From: Comamonadaceae bacterium
Lineage (GTDB): Bacteria > Pseudomonadota > Gammaproteobacteria > Burkholderiales > Burkholderiaceae_C
Direction of reading: 5' to 3'
Length of the DNA stretch: 40,244 nucleotides
Assembly (NCBI GenBank): GCA_947450765.1
Contig: CANFXC010000020.1
Span: forward strand, 1-40,244
Part shown: positions 1 through 6,959 of the stretch, piece by piece
Numbering within the stretch: the stretch's first letter is position 1
Layout of the letters: every line of letters starts with the position of its first letter
Notes under the pieces: model-generated
Told to the model about the DNA's origin: nothing
Databases searched by the model: none
The model's input: only the letters and a program-made list of their open reading frames with translations
Position numbers and translations under genes: made by a program

Positions 1-23
1 AAGCCGTCAGCGCCAAAGCCTAA
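1..23 (+). CDS. sucC: 3' end of sucC (succinyl-CoA ligase beta subunit), partial
   Basis: Only the last six codons (AVSAKA) and a TAA stop are present, in the frame starting at base 3. The identity is inferred from position: sucC normally lies just upstream of sucD in one operon, and only 18 bases separate this stop from the sucD start. The sequence is too short to recognise by itself. Confidence 0.5.
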
Positions 24-41
24 AGCCGAAGGAAAAACACC

Positions 42-935
42 ATGTCGATCTACATCAATAAAGACACCAAAGTCATCACCCAAGGCATCACCGGCAAGAC
101 CGGTCAGTTCCACACGCGCATGTGCCGCGACTACGCGAACGGCCGCAATGCCTTCGTGGCAGGTGTGAACCCGAAGAAAGCCGGCGAAGATTTCGAAGGC
201 ATCCCGATTTACGCCAACGTCTCTGAGGCCGCTGACGCCACAGGCGCCACGGTGTCGGTGATTTACGTGCCGCCTGCAGGCGCTGCTGCTGCCATCTGGG
301 AAGCTGTTGAAGCCAACCTTGATCTGGCAATTTGCATCACCGAAGGCATCCCTGTCCGTGACATGCTCGAAGTGCGCAACCGCATGAAAGCCAAAGAAGC
401 GGCTGGCGGCAAACGCACGCTGCTGCTGGGCCCTAACTGCCCTGGTCTGATCACGCCTGACGAGATCAAGATCGGCATCATGCCTGGTCACATCCACCGC
501 AAAGGCCGCATTGGTGTGGTCTCGCGTTCCGGCACCTTGACCTACGAAGCTGTTGCTCAGTTGACCGAAATCGGTCTGGGCCAGTCCAGCGCCGTCGGCA
601 TTGGCGGTGACCCGATCAATGGTTTGAAGCACATCGACGTGATGCGCGCTTTCAATGACGATCCGGACACCGACGCCGTCATCATGATTGGCGAAATCGG
701 CGGCCCGGACGAAGCCGAAGCCGCTTTGTGGTGCAAGGCCAACATGAAGAAGCCTATCGTCGGCTTCATCGCAGGCGTGACGGCTCCGGCTGGCAAGCGC
801 ATGGGTCACGCTGGTGCGTTGATCTCCGGCGGCGCCGATACGGCAGATGCCAAGCTGGCGATCATGGAAGCCTGCGGCTTCACGGTGACGCGCAACCCAT
901 CTGAGATGGCCAAGCTGCTGAAAGCTTTGCTCTAA
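42..935 (+). CDS. sucD: Succinyl-CoA ligase (ADP-forming) alpha subunit
   Basis: SucD with SucC converts succinyl-CoA to succinate with substrate-level phosphorylation in the TCA cycle, in the cytoplasm. The 297-residue length is usual for the family. The N-terminal CoA-binding Rossmann domain carries GITGKTGQFH near residue 16. LLGPNCPG contains a conserved Cys at residue 133, and GHAGA places the phosphorylated catalytic His at residue 256. The ATG at 42 follows a GAAGGA ribosome binding site. The gene ends the sucCD operon, and a strong terminator follows about 30 bases after the stop. Nothing is unusual about it. Confidence 0.97.
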   Translation: MSIYINKDTKVITQGITGKTGQFHTRMCRDYANGRNAFVAGVNPKKAGEDFEGIPIYANVSEAADATGATVSVIYVPPAGAAAAIWEAVEANLDLAICITEGIPVRDMLEVRNRMKAKEAAGGKRTLLLGPNCPGLITPDEIKIGIMPGHIHRKGRIGVVSRSGTLTYEAVAQLTEIGLGQSSAVGIGGDPINGLKHIDVMRAFNDDPDTDAVIMIGEIGGPDEAEAALWCKANMKKPIVGFIAGVTAPAGKRMGHAGALISGGADTADAKLAIMEACGFTVTRNPSEMAKLLKALL

Positions 936-966
936 GCAAAACATGTGAGCATCGCGTCAAGCGACT

Positions 967-997
967 AAAAAACGGGCCTTTTCGGCCCGTTTTTTTT
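967..997 (+). terminator. Rho-independent terminator of sucCD
   Basis: A perfect 7-bp G/C-rich stem (ACGGGCC at 972-978 with GGCCCGT at 984-990, loop TTTTC) is flanked by an A-run on the left and a T-run on the right. It lies about 30 bases after the sucD stop and could work in either direction. Confidence 0.92.
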
Positions 998-1075
998 GGG
1001 GTACGCCAGACCGTGGGTAAGCAGTAATACGGACTGGGTGCCGTTCAGTGCAGGCCTACACTCTTTGGATAACAA

Positions 1076-1100
1076 AAAAAAGCGCGGCCAGCGCTTTTTT
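1076..1100 (+). promoter_or_regulatory. A/T-flanked hairpin just upstream of the first TerC-family gene
   Basis: AAAAAAGCGC (1076-1085) pairs perfectly with GCGCTTTTTT (1091-1100) around the loop GGCCA. The arrangement resembles an intrinsic terminator and ends 24 bases before the start codon of the TerC-family gene. It could be a second sucCD terminator or an attenuator in the leader of the next gene. I looked for yybP-ykoY riboswitch consensus in 1000-1075 and did not find it. Confidence 0.5.
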
Positions 1101-1124
1101 AAATGAATCGCAACGGAGCACACC

Positions 1125-1826
1125 ATGTTTTTCGGATTAGACCTCGCCTCACCCATTTTTTGGAGCGCCTTTGGTTCCATCGTTTTGGCCAATATTGTTT
1201 TGTCTGGCGACAACGCCGTGGTCATCGCCATGGCGGCCCGCACACTGCAGCCTTCGCAGCGCAGCAAAGCTATTTTTTGGGGCAGTGCGGCCGCGATCGT
1301 CATGCGGATTTTGCTGACCATCGTCGCCATTCAGTTGCTGTCCTTGCCTTACCTCAAAATGGTGGGCGCCGTGTTGCTGGTCTATATCGGCGTCGATTTG
1401 TTGCGCGGTGAAGAAGACGGCGACGGCGATGGCAAAGAGGTCAACGGACTGGCTGCCGCCATTCGCACCATCCTGATCGCCGACCTGGTCATGAGTCTGG
1501 ACAACGTGTTGGCGGTGGCTGCTGCAGCCAAGGGCAATTTGCCGCTGCTGGTGCTTGGTCTGCTGGTCAGTATTCCGTTGATTATTTTTGGCGCGACGCT
1601 GTTGACCAAGGTCATGGAGCGCTTCCCGATCATCATCACCGTCGGTGCCGCATTGCTCGGTTTCCTGGCCGGTGAAATGCTGTTGACCGACCCCGCTGTG
1701 ACGGCGTACCTCGGTGTCATGAGCGAGCAGAGCGTCACCATCGCCGGCATTGTCGGTGCGTTGTTGGTGGTGGGTTTGGGCAAATGGATGAGCCGCGCAC
1801 ACGCGGACAGCGACGCCGCTGCCTGA
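1125..1826 (+). CDS. TerC-family integral membrane protein (first of two paralogues)
   Basis: This 233-residue polytopic membrane protein has two inverted halves, each with an acidic DN motif in a membrane helix: LSGDNAVV near residue 27 and MSLDNVLA near residue 125. That pattern defines the TerC/Alx/YjbE superfamily. Members are linked to Mn2+ or other metal export and to metal loading of exported proteins. A charged, glycine-rich loop (GEEDGDGDGKE) separates the halves. The ATG at 1125 follows the ribosome binding site GGAG (1114-1117). A longer overlapping frame at 1103 is rejected. It is monocistronic, between a hairpin on its 5' side and a 20-bp inverted repeat after its stop. Unlike the paralogue at 18.5-19.3 kb it has no visible Mn riboswitch, so it may be controlled differently. 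Metal specificity cannot be told from sequence. Confidence 0.88.
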   Translation: MFFGLDLASPIFWSAFGSIVLANIVLSGDNAVVIAMAARTLQPSQRSKAIFWGSAAAIVMRILLTIVAIQLLSLPYLKMVGAVLLVYIGVDLLRGEEDGDGDGKEVNGLAAAIRTILIADLVMSLDNVLAVAAAAKGNLPLLVLGLLVSIPLIIFGATLLTKVMERFPIIITVGAALLGFLAGEMLLTDPAVTAYLGVMSEQSVTIAGIVGALLVVGLGKWMSRAHADSDAAA

Positions 1827-1839
1827 TTTTTCTGCAGCT

Positions 1840-1881
1840 TGAACGAACAAAGCACGGCCAAGGCCGTGCTTTGTTCGTTCA
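1840..1881. repeat. Perfect 20-bp inverted repeat between TerC gene and pilin
   Basis: Bases 1840-1859 are exactly complementary to 1862-1881, separated by AA, giving a very stable hairpin on either strand. The right arm ends without a U-run, so it is not a textbook terminator on the plus strand. It probably ends or protects the TerC transcript, or is a dispersed extragenic palindrome. I found no second full copy in the window. Confidence 0.75.
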
Positions 1882-1958
1882 TGGTCGATACTCCTTCTTC
1901 TGAAAATACAAAGCTGCTAAAAAGCAGGCTGCCCATCATCACCAACGGAGGTTTTTCC

Positions 1959-2444
1959 ATGAATCGTTTCGTGCAAAAAAATGTCAAAGGTTTCACTTTG
2001 ATCGAGCTGATGATCGTGATCGCGATCATCGGTATCTTGGCCGCTGTGGCATTGCCGCGCTACCAGGACTACACGGTGCGCGCCAAGGTCTCTGAATTGC
2101 TGCTGGCGGCAGGTCCGGCAAAGCTGGCAGTGACTGAGAGTGTGCAGCTCAAAGGCGTCATGCCCACCACGATCGACTTGGCGACGAAGACGGAGCAAGA
2201 GGCGCAGGCTTCGGGTTACGTGAAGTCGGTGGAGTATGCCCAAGGCACGGGAACCGGTACGACATCCGTTGGCGTCATCACGGTGACCGGTCGCGAAGAC
2301 CCCCGTCTCAATGACAAAACGCTGACCCTGACGGGCACGTACACCACAGCCACCGGGCAACTCGTCTGGGTTTGCGCTGCGCCAGCGGTGGCAAGCAATG
2401 GCATCGAAGCCAAATATTTGCCTGCCAGCTGCAAGGCAACTTAA
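1959..2444 (+). CDS. pilA: Type IV pilin (PilA-like), prepilin
   Basis: This is a major-pilin-like subunit of type IV pili, used for twitching, adhesion or DNA uptake. From the ATG at 1959 the product has 161 residues. It has a short basic leader and a class III cleavage motif KG^FTLIEL (cleavage after Gly11), followed by the hydrophobic helix [17 protein letters not shown]. The C-terminal part has two cysteines (VCAAP and ASCKAT) that can form the usual disulfide loop. The ribosome binding site GGAGG at 1947-1951, seven bases before the ATG, fixes the start; an in-frame extension back to 1839 runs through the inverted repeat and is rejected. The next gene, 28 bases on, is a putative pilin oligosaccharyltransferase, so the pilin is probably O-glycosylated. 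Confidence 0.93.
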   Translation: MNRFVQKNVKGFTLIELMIVIAIIGILAAVALPRYQDYTVRAKVSELLLAAGPAKLAVTESVQLKGVMPTTIDLATKTEQEAQASGYVKSVEYAQGTGTGTTSVGVITVTGREDPRLNDKTLTLTGTYTTATGQLVWVCAAPAVASNGIEAKYLPASCKAT

Positions 2445-2472
2445 CAGCCGCTGAGCTGCTTTTGGGTGGCGT

Positions 2473-4062
2473 TTGGTGGCATTTGTGAGACCGTCATCAC
2501 CAGCGCCTGACCGGCTCACCGCCGCGCTGGCGGTCTGCCTCATCTTGCCTTGGCTGAACGGCTTTACCGCTGGGCCAACGCCCAATCTATGGCCTTGGCT
2601 GGTGTCGGCAGTGTGCGGTGTGTTGGTCGTGCTGGGCTGGGGTCGCGTCAGCGCCCGGTTGCTGGCCGCCGCTTGGTTGGCCGCTGCGCTCATCAGCTGC
2701 CTGATGGCTTTGCTGCAGTACTTCGGTGCGGCCTCTGCGCTGGCACCATGGCTCAGCCCGACCTTGCCCGGCGAGGCTTTTGCCAACCTGCGACAGCGCA
2801 ACCAGTTCGCCACGTTGACGAGCATCGGCTTGGTGGCCTTGTTGGCGACGGTGGCCTTGCGACCAACATCAACGGCCGCAGCAAAGTCTACCGAATCGCT
2901 TCAGCAGCGCTTGAACCTGTCGTTGCCGGCTTGGGCCTATGCCAGCGCCTTCTTGCTGGCCCTCGGCAATGCCGCCAGCAGCTCCCGCACTGGTTTTTTG
3001 CAGTGGGGGCTGGTGTGGGTGTTGGCGCTGTGGTGGCACCGCTCAAGCCGTCGGTCACTGGCAGTTCTCGCCGTGTTGGCGCTGCTCATGTACGGGGCCG
3101 CCGTGGCCGTGTTGCCTCAGCTTCTCAATCTGCTGACCGGCATCAGCAGCGATGGCTTGTGGGGCCGGCTGGCAGAAACCAGCGGCGACAGCCGGCGCGT
3201 GCTGTGGGACAACGTGTTGACGCTGATCGCGCAAAAACCGTGGTTTGGCTGGGGCTGGGGCGAGCTGGACTACGCGCACTTCATCACCGCTTACTCCGGC
3301 GCGCGCTTCACCGATATATTGGGCAATGCGCACAACTTGCCGATGCATGTTGCCGCGGAGCTCGGCATCCCTGCGGCTGTGCTGATGTGCGCCGGCTTGG
3401 CGTGGGCCGTGCACCGTGCGGCACCGTGGCGTGACACCGACCTCGCGCGGCAAATGGCGTGGGCCGTGCTGGCGGTGATCGGCGTGCACAGCCTGCTCGA
3501 ATACCCGCTCTGGTACGGCCCGTTTCAGTTGGCGTTGTTGCTGTGTGTGGCGTGCTTGTGGCGAACGCGCCCTGCGCCCGAGCACAAAGCGCTGACGCAA
3601 AAGCAAAAAACCACGACGCTTGTGTCGGCAATACAGCCGCCGCACATCGTTGGCGCCGCTGCGTTAAGCGCCTTGCTGGCTTTAGCCTGCATCGGTTTTG
3701 ATTACGCCCGCGTGACACAGCTGTACCTGCCCGCCGCCAAGCGTTGGCCCGCCTACCAGCAGGACACCCTGGCCAAAGTGCAAGGCTCGTGGTTATTCGC
3801 CGCGCAAGTTCGCTTTGCAAAGCTGCTCACCACAGATGTCACGCCCGCCAACGCGCCCGCCATGCAGGCGCTGGCGCTGCGTGTGCTGCACTATTCGCCG
3901 GAAGCCAAGGTGCTTGAAAAACTCATCACCAGCGCCTGGCTGGCCGGTCAACGCGCAGACGCCGAGTTTTACCTGGTGCGCTTTCGTCTGGCTTATCCGC
4001 AGGACTACGCGGCTTGGGTCCAAGCCAATGCCGCCTTGCTTGCCGCCAACGCGGCACCTTGA
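2473..4062 (+). CDS. PglL/TfpO-type O-oligosaccharyltransferase (Wzy_C family)
   Basis: This inner-membrane protein of about 529 residues has some ten or more predicted helices. In the PglL/TfpO/WaaL superfamily such proteins transfer lipid-linked glycan to a periplasmic acceptor. The segment FANLRQRNQFAT near residue 105 matches the N-terminal PglL_A signature. A large periplasmic loop with WFGWGWGELDYAH lies near residue 255, and the later HSLLEYPLWYGPF near residue 343 resembles the family's catalytic His region. A soluble C-terminal Wzy_C_2-like tail follows. It sits directly after a pilin gene, as tfpO follows pilA in Pseudomonas aeruginosa, so pilin is the likely substrate. The start is uncertain: TTG 2473, GTG 2476 and GTG 2485 are all in frame with no strong ribosome binding site. 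WaaL O-antigen ligase is the main alternative. Confidence 0.82.
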   Translation: MVAFVRPSSPAPDRLTAALAVCLILPWLNGFTAGPTPNLWPWLVSAVCGVLVVLGWGRVSARLLAAAWLAAALISCLMALLQYFGAASALAPWLSPTLPGEAFANLRQRNQFATLTSIGLVALLATVALRPTSTAAAKSTESLQQRLNLSLPAWAYASAFLLALGNAASSSRTGFLQWGLVWVLALWWHRSSRRSLAVLAVLALLMYGAAVAVLPQLLNLLTGISSDGLWGRLAETSGDSRRVLWDNVLTLIAQKPWFGWGWGELDYAHFITAYSGARFTDILGNAHNLPMHVAAELGIPAAVLMCAGLAWAVHRAAPWRDTDLARQMAWAVLAVIGVHSLLEYPLWYGPFQLALLLCVACLWRTRPAPEHKALTQKQKTTTLVSAIQPPHIVGAAALSALLALACIGFDYARVTQLYLPAAKRWPAYQQDTLAKVQGSWLFAAQVRFAKLLTTDVTPANAPAMQALALRVLHYSPEAKVLEKLITSAWLAGQRADAEFYLVRFRLAYPQDYAAWVQANAALLAANAAP

Positions 4063-4138
4063 GCGTGGTGTCAAGCCATAATGCGCCGACGTGTCGGCAA
4101 ATGCTGGCTCGATAACAACAAATGAAAAAGGCGACAAA

Positions 4139-5173
4139 ATGAAAAAAATTACAGCGGGGTGGTTGCTGGCTGCAGCCGTGCTTGGCTTAGGTGGGTGCGC
4201 CGCACCCAGCGCTAAAAATCTGGATGAAGGCCCGCTGAGCATTGCCCAGCAAGGCAGCTTTTTTGTCGGTGGCCGCAACGTCAATTCCAACAACTTGTCT
4301 CTGTTACCGGCCTACGCGCCAGCGGGAACGATTGCGGTTGAGCAGATGTACGTGCATTACCAAGTCCCGGTTGACGCCGTGCGTCGCCCGCTGGTCTTCA
4401 TTCATGGCTGTTGCCTGACGGGCAAAACGTGGGAGTCCACGCCGGACGGCCGCATGGGTTGGGACGAGTTGTTTGTGCGGCGCGGATTCCCAACGTATGT
4501 GATCGACCAGGCCTCGCGCGGCCGCTCTGCAGCCGACCCGTCGGCCATCATTCAGGTCAAGGCGGGTAAGGCCGGACCTGAGACCTTGCCGCAAATTTTT
4601 GGTGCCGCGCAAGAAGGGGCTTGGGCCATCTTCCGCTTCGGTCCGAAGTACCCCGAGGTTTTCCCCGGCATGCAGTTTCCACTGGAGGCACAGGCTGAGT
4701 TTTGGAAGCAGATGGTGCCGGACTGGCTGAACGCGCTGCCGACGCCGAACCCGACCATTCCGGCATTGTCTGAACTCGCGCAGAAGTTGAAAGGCGCGGT
4801 CTTGGTCAGCCACTCACAGTCGGGTATTTATCCGTTTCAGACCGCCGCTCTAGACACGCGTGGGATGGCGGGGATTGTCGCGATTGAGCCCGGTGCCTGC
4901 CCTGCCGCCACCGACGACTTGAAGCCCTATCTGGGCATGCCGATTTTGGTGTTGTGGGGTGACTTTGTCGACCAAGCGCCGCGTTGGGCGCCGCGTTTGA
5001 AGGCCTGCCGCGAGTTCGTGGCGGCGACCAATCGAGCCGGCGGCAAAGCCGAGATGGTGGTCTTGGCGGATGTCGGTTTGCCGGGTGCGTCACACATGCT
5101 GATGCAGGACAAACACAGCCTGAAGATTGGCGCTTGGCTGGCGGGTTGGTTAGACAAAAATATCAGCCGTTGA
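4139..5173 (+). CDS. Lipoprotein alpha/beta-hydrolase (esterase-like)
   Basis: This is a predicted membrane-anchored alpha/beta-fold hydrolase of 344 residues. The N-terminus is a lipoprotein signal with lipobox LGGC (Cys near residue 19). FIHGCCLTG supplies an HG oxyanion-hole motif, SHSQSG the nucleophile elbow (a Ser-x-Ser-x-Gly form), LWGDFVD a likely acidic residue, and GASHMLMQ the catalytic His near the C-terminus. I chose the ATG at 4139 because the hydrophobic signal starts there and an AAAGG ribosome binding site precedes it; a frame from 4091 would bury the signal. The substrate is unknown. It stands alone between the pilin-glycosylation pair and the DUF4337 gene, with no obvious operon partner. 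The fold and catalytic residues are well supported, but any named activity would be a guess. Confidence 0.8.
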   Translation: MKKITAGWLLAAAVLGLGGCAAPSAKNLDEGPLSIAQQGSFFVGGRNVNSNNLSLLPAYAPAGTIAVEQMYVHYQVPVDAVRRPLVFIHGCCLTGKTWESTPDGRMGWDELFVRRGFPTYVIDQASRGRSAADPSAIIQVKAGKAGPETLPQIFGAAQEGAWAIFRFGPKYPEVFPGMQFPLEAQAEFWKQMVPDWLNALPTPNPTIPALSELAQKLKGAVLVSHSQSGIYPFQTAALDTRGMAGIVAIEPGACPAATDDLKPYLGMPILVLWGDFVDQAPRWAPRLKACREFVAATNRAGGKAEMVVLADVGLPGASHMLMQDKHSLKIGAWLAGWLDKNISR

Positions 5174-5244
5174 TCTTGAGCCGCTTGGGCCGCGCAGCCG
5201 CCGGTGTATAAACCTGTCGGAGCATCAACCCTTGGAGAGCTGTT

Positions 5245-5820
5245 ATGTCTGATCACGGATTTCATGTGCACGGGCCCCACGACCACGAAGTGGAGCACGT
5301 CGCGCAACATGGCGGCGATAACTTCACGTCTAGGCTCGCCGTTTTAACGGCTGTTTTGTCAACTGTTGGCGCTATTTTTGGCTACCTTGGCGGGCATTCG
5401 CAAAATGCCGCACTGCTGTACAAAAACGAAGCCTCGATTGTCAAAACGGCGGCTTCGAATCAGTGGAATTACTACCAGGCCAAAAGCAACAAGCAAAACT
5501 TGGCCGAGCTCTCGGTGGTGCTGACCACCGGCGAGGCGCAGCAAAAATTCAAGCAAGCGGTTGACCGGTATCAGCTTGAAAAAGCCGAGATCAAAACGCA
5601 GGCTGAAAAGCTAGAGGCGGAAGTCGACACGGCCAACAAAAACAGCGAAATGGAAATGCACGTTCACGAGCGTTGGGCCATGGCCACGACCTTGCTGCAA
5701 ATCGCGATTGCCTTGGCCGCCATCACTTTGTTGACACGCAAGCGCTGGATGCTGTTCGGCGTTTTTGGCGCCACAGGTCTGGGCTTGGCGGCCGGCGCGC
5801 TGGGCTACTTGCATCTATAA
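5245..5820 (+). CDS. DUF4337 family membrane protein
   Basis: This 191-residue protein has a His-rich N-terminus (HGFHVHGPHDHEVEHVAQHGG), a transmembrane segment at about 31-50, a long central helical region likely to be coiled coil (about 85-135, rich in E, K and Q), and two C-terminal hydrophobic segments. This fits the DUF4337 family, whose function is unknown. The ATG at 5245 follows TTGGAGAG. The gene ends 15 bases before the next gene, so the two may be co-transcribed. The His-rich start could bind metal, but that is only inference. Confidence 0.75.
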   Translation: MSDHGFHVHGPHDHEVEHVAQHGGDNFTSRLAVLTAVLSTVGAIFGYLGGHSQNAALLYKNEASIVKTAASNQWNYYQAKSNKQNLAELSVVLTTGEAQQKFKQAVDRYQLEKAEIKTQAEKLEAEVDTANKNSEMEMHVHERWAMATTLLQIAIALAAITLLTRKRWMLFGVFGATGLGLAAGALGYLHL

Positions 5821-5835
5821 CGTCACCGTGCGTTG

Positions 5836-6933
5836 ATGCTCTGGCGAAAGGCGTTGTGTGGCGGGGTGCTGGGGTTGCTGCTCGGCTTTGCAGGGTTGGC
5901 TGCCCACGCCGAACCGACCTGCCGGATTGCCTTTGATGTCGGCTCGTCGGGTGTCCGTGCAGGTGCCTCCAACAGTGTTGCCGAGGCCCATGCGGACATT
6001 GACTACCTGACGCCTTTATGGGCTGGCCGTGGTCTTGAAGATACCGTGGTGCCCACAGTCGCGGCTTTGACAAAGTTGCCGGTTGAAGCCGGATTCTCTG
6101 CTCAGTGTGATCGCGTCGCAGGCACGTTTTCGGCTTGGCGCTTGGCTTGGCAGCAGGCTGCCGGCGACACGCTGGCGTTGATGGCGCGTTTGCAGGCAGA
6201 CACCCGTGTCGCCGTGCTGGTGATGCCGCAGTCGGTCGAAGGCGCTTACGCTTACGCCTCCGCGCGGCAAGTGCTGGGAACCAGACTGACGACCAGCCAT
6301 GTGCTCGACATCGGCGGTGGCAGTTTGCAAATAGCTGGTGCGCGATCTACCTACGGCCAGGCGCTGGGTCAAAAGTCATGGCATCAACTCTTGTGCGCAA
6401 CCTTGCGTCAGTCGACTGTGGCGGCCTGCGAGCTGCAACCGATGTCTGTGGCAGATCTTCAGACTGCCCGCCTTTTGTTGGACGAGAAGTTCAGCGGCAT
6501 GGCCGCAACACTGGGGCCACTGACCACCTTGACGGCGATCAGTCGGCCCGTCACGCGGGGCGTGGCGCCTGCTGTGCGGCTGTTGACCGAGGGAAAAACA
6601 GAGCCGGCGGACCAGTTGTCAGCGCAGGCCATCAGAACCGCCATCAGCAAAATGGCCGGGCTGAGCGGCGATCAATCGGCAGCCCTGGTGGCGGCTCCCT
6701 CAAGTTACGTGACCTACCTGCTGTCAGACATGTTGCTGCTCGAAGGCTTGTTACGTGCCACCGGCAGTGCCCACATTCAAGTTATCGAAGGCAGCTTGAG
6801 CATCTTGCCGGCCTTGCTGGCTGACGACAAAGCCTTCCAGTGGAGCGCCCGCTACGGCTGCTACCTGGATCGCTTTAAGGCGTCGGGCCCAGACGCTTAC
6901 TTCAGCGATCCGGCCACTTGTCCGCAGCCTTGA
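5836..6933 (+). CDS. Exported Ppx/GppA-like ASKHA-fold protein
   Basis: The 365-residue product begins with a clear Sec signal peptide (hydrophobic core LGLLLGFAGLAAHAEP, likely cut after AHA). The mature part carries FDVGSSGVRAG, which matches the first phosphate-binding motif of exopolyphosphatase/GppA proteins, and LDIGGGSLQI, which matches the second. This indicates an actin/Hsp70-fold hydrolase acting on polyphosphate or nucleotide phosphates, but placed in the periplasm, whereas Ppx and GppA are cytoplasmic. It is about the size of the two-domain catalytic core and lacks the C-terminal HD-like region of long Ppx. Several cysteines in the mature part fit an exported protein. Start ATG 5836 is preferred over TTG 5833; the ribosome binding site is weak. 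It may be co-transcribed with the DUF4337 gene 15 bases upstream. The substrate is unknown. Confidence 0.65.
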   Translation: MLWRKALCGGVLGLLLGFAGLAAHAEPTCRIAFDVGSSGVRAGASNSVAEAHADIDYLTPLWAGRGLEDTVVPTVAALTKLPVEAGFSAQCDRVAGTFSAWRLAWQQAAGDTLALMARLQADTRVAVLVMPQSVEGAYAYASARQVLGTRLTTSHVLDIGGGSLQIAGARSTYGQALGQKSWHQLLCATLRQSTVAACELQPMSVADLQTARLLLDEKFSGMAATLGPLTTLTAISRPVTRGVAPAVRLLTEGKTEPADQLSAQAIRTAISKMAGLSGDQSAALVAAPSSYVTYLLSDMLLLEGLLRATGSAHIQVIEGSLSILPALLADDKAFQWSARYGCYLDRFKASGPDAYFSDPATCPQP

Positions 6934-6959
6934 GGGTGTGTGCGGGAGCGCCCGGGCTG

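Noticed and set aside
1000..1075. Possible yybP-ykoY riboswitch before the first TerC-family gene
   Set aside because: The leader lacks the GGGGAGTA and GTCAA-type conserved elements and no matching P1 could be drawn.
1917..2825. 302-residue minus-strand open frame opposite the pilin and its transferase
   Set aside because: It is a shadow of two well-supported plus-strand genes, with no family similarity and an Arg-rich composition typical of antisense frames in G+C-rich DNA.
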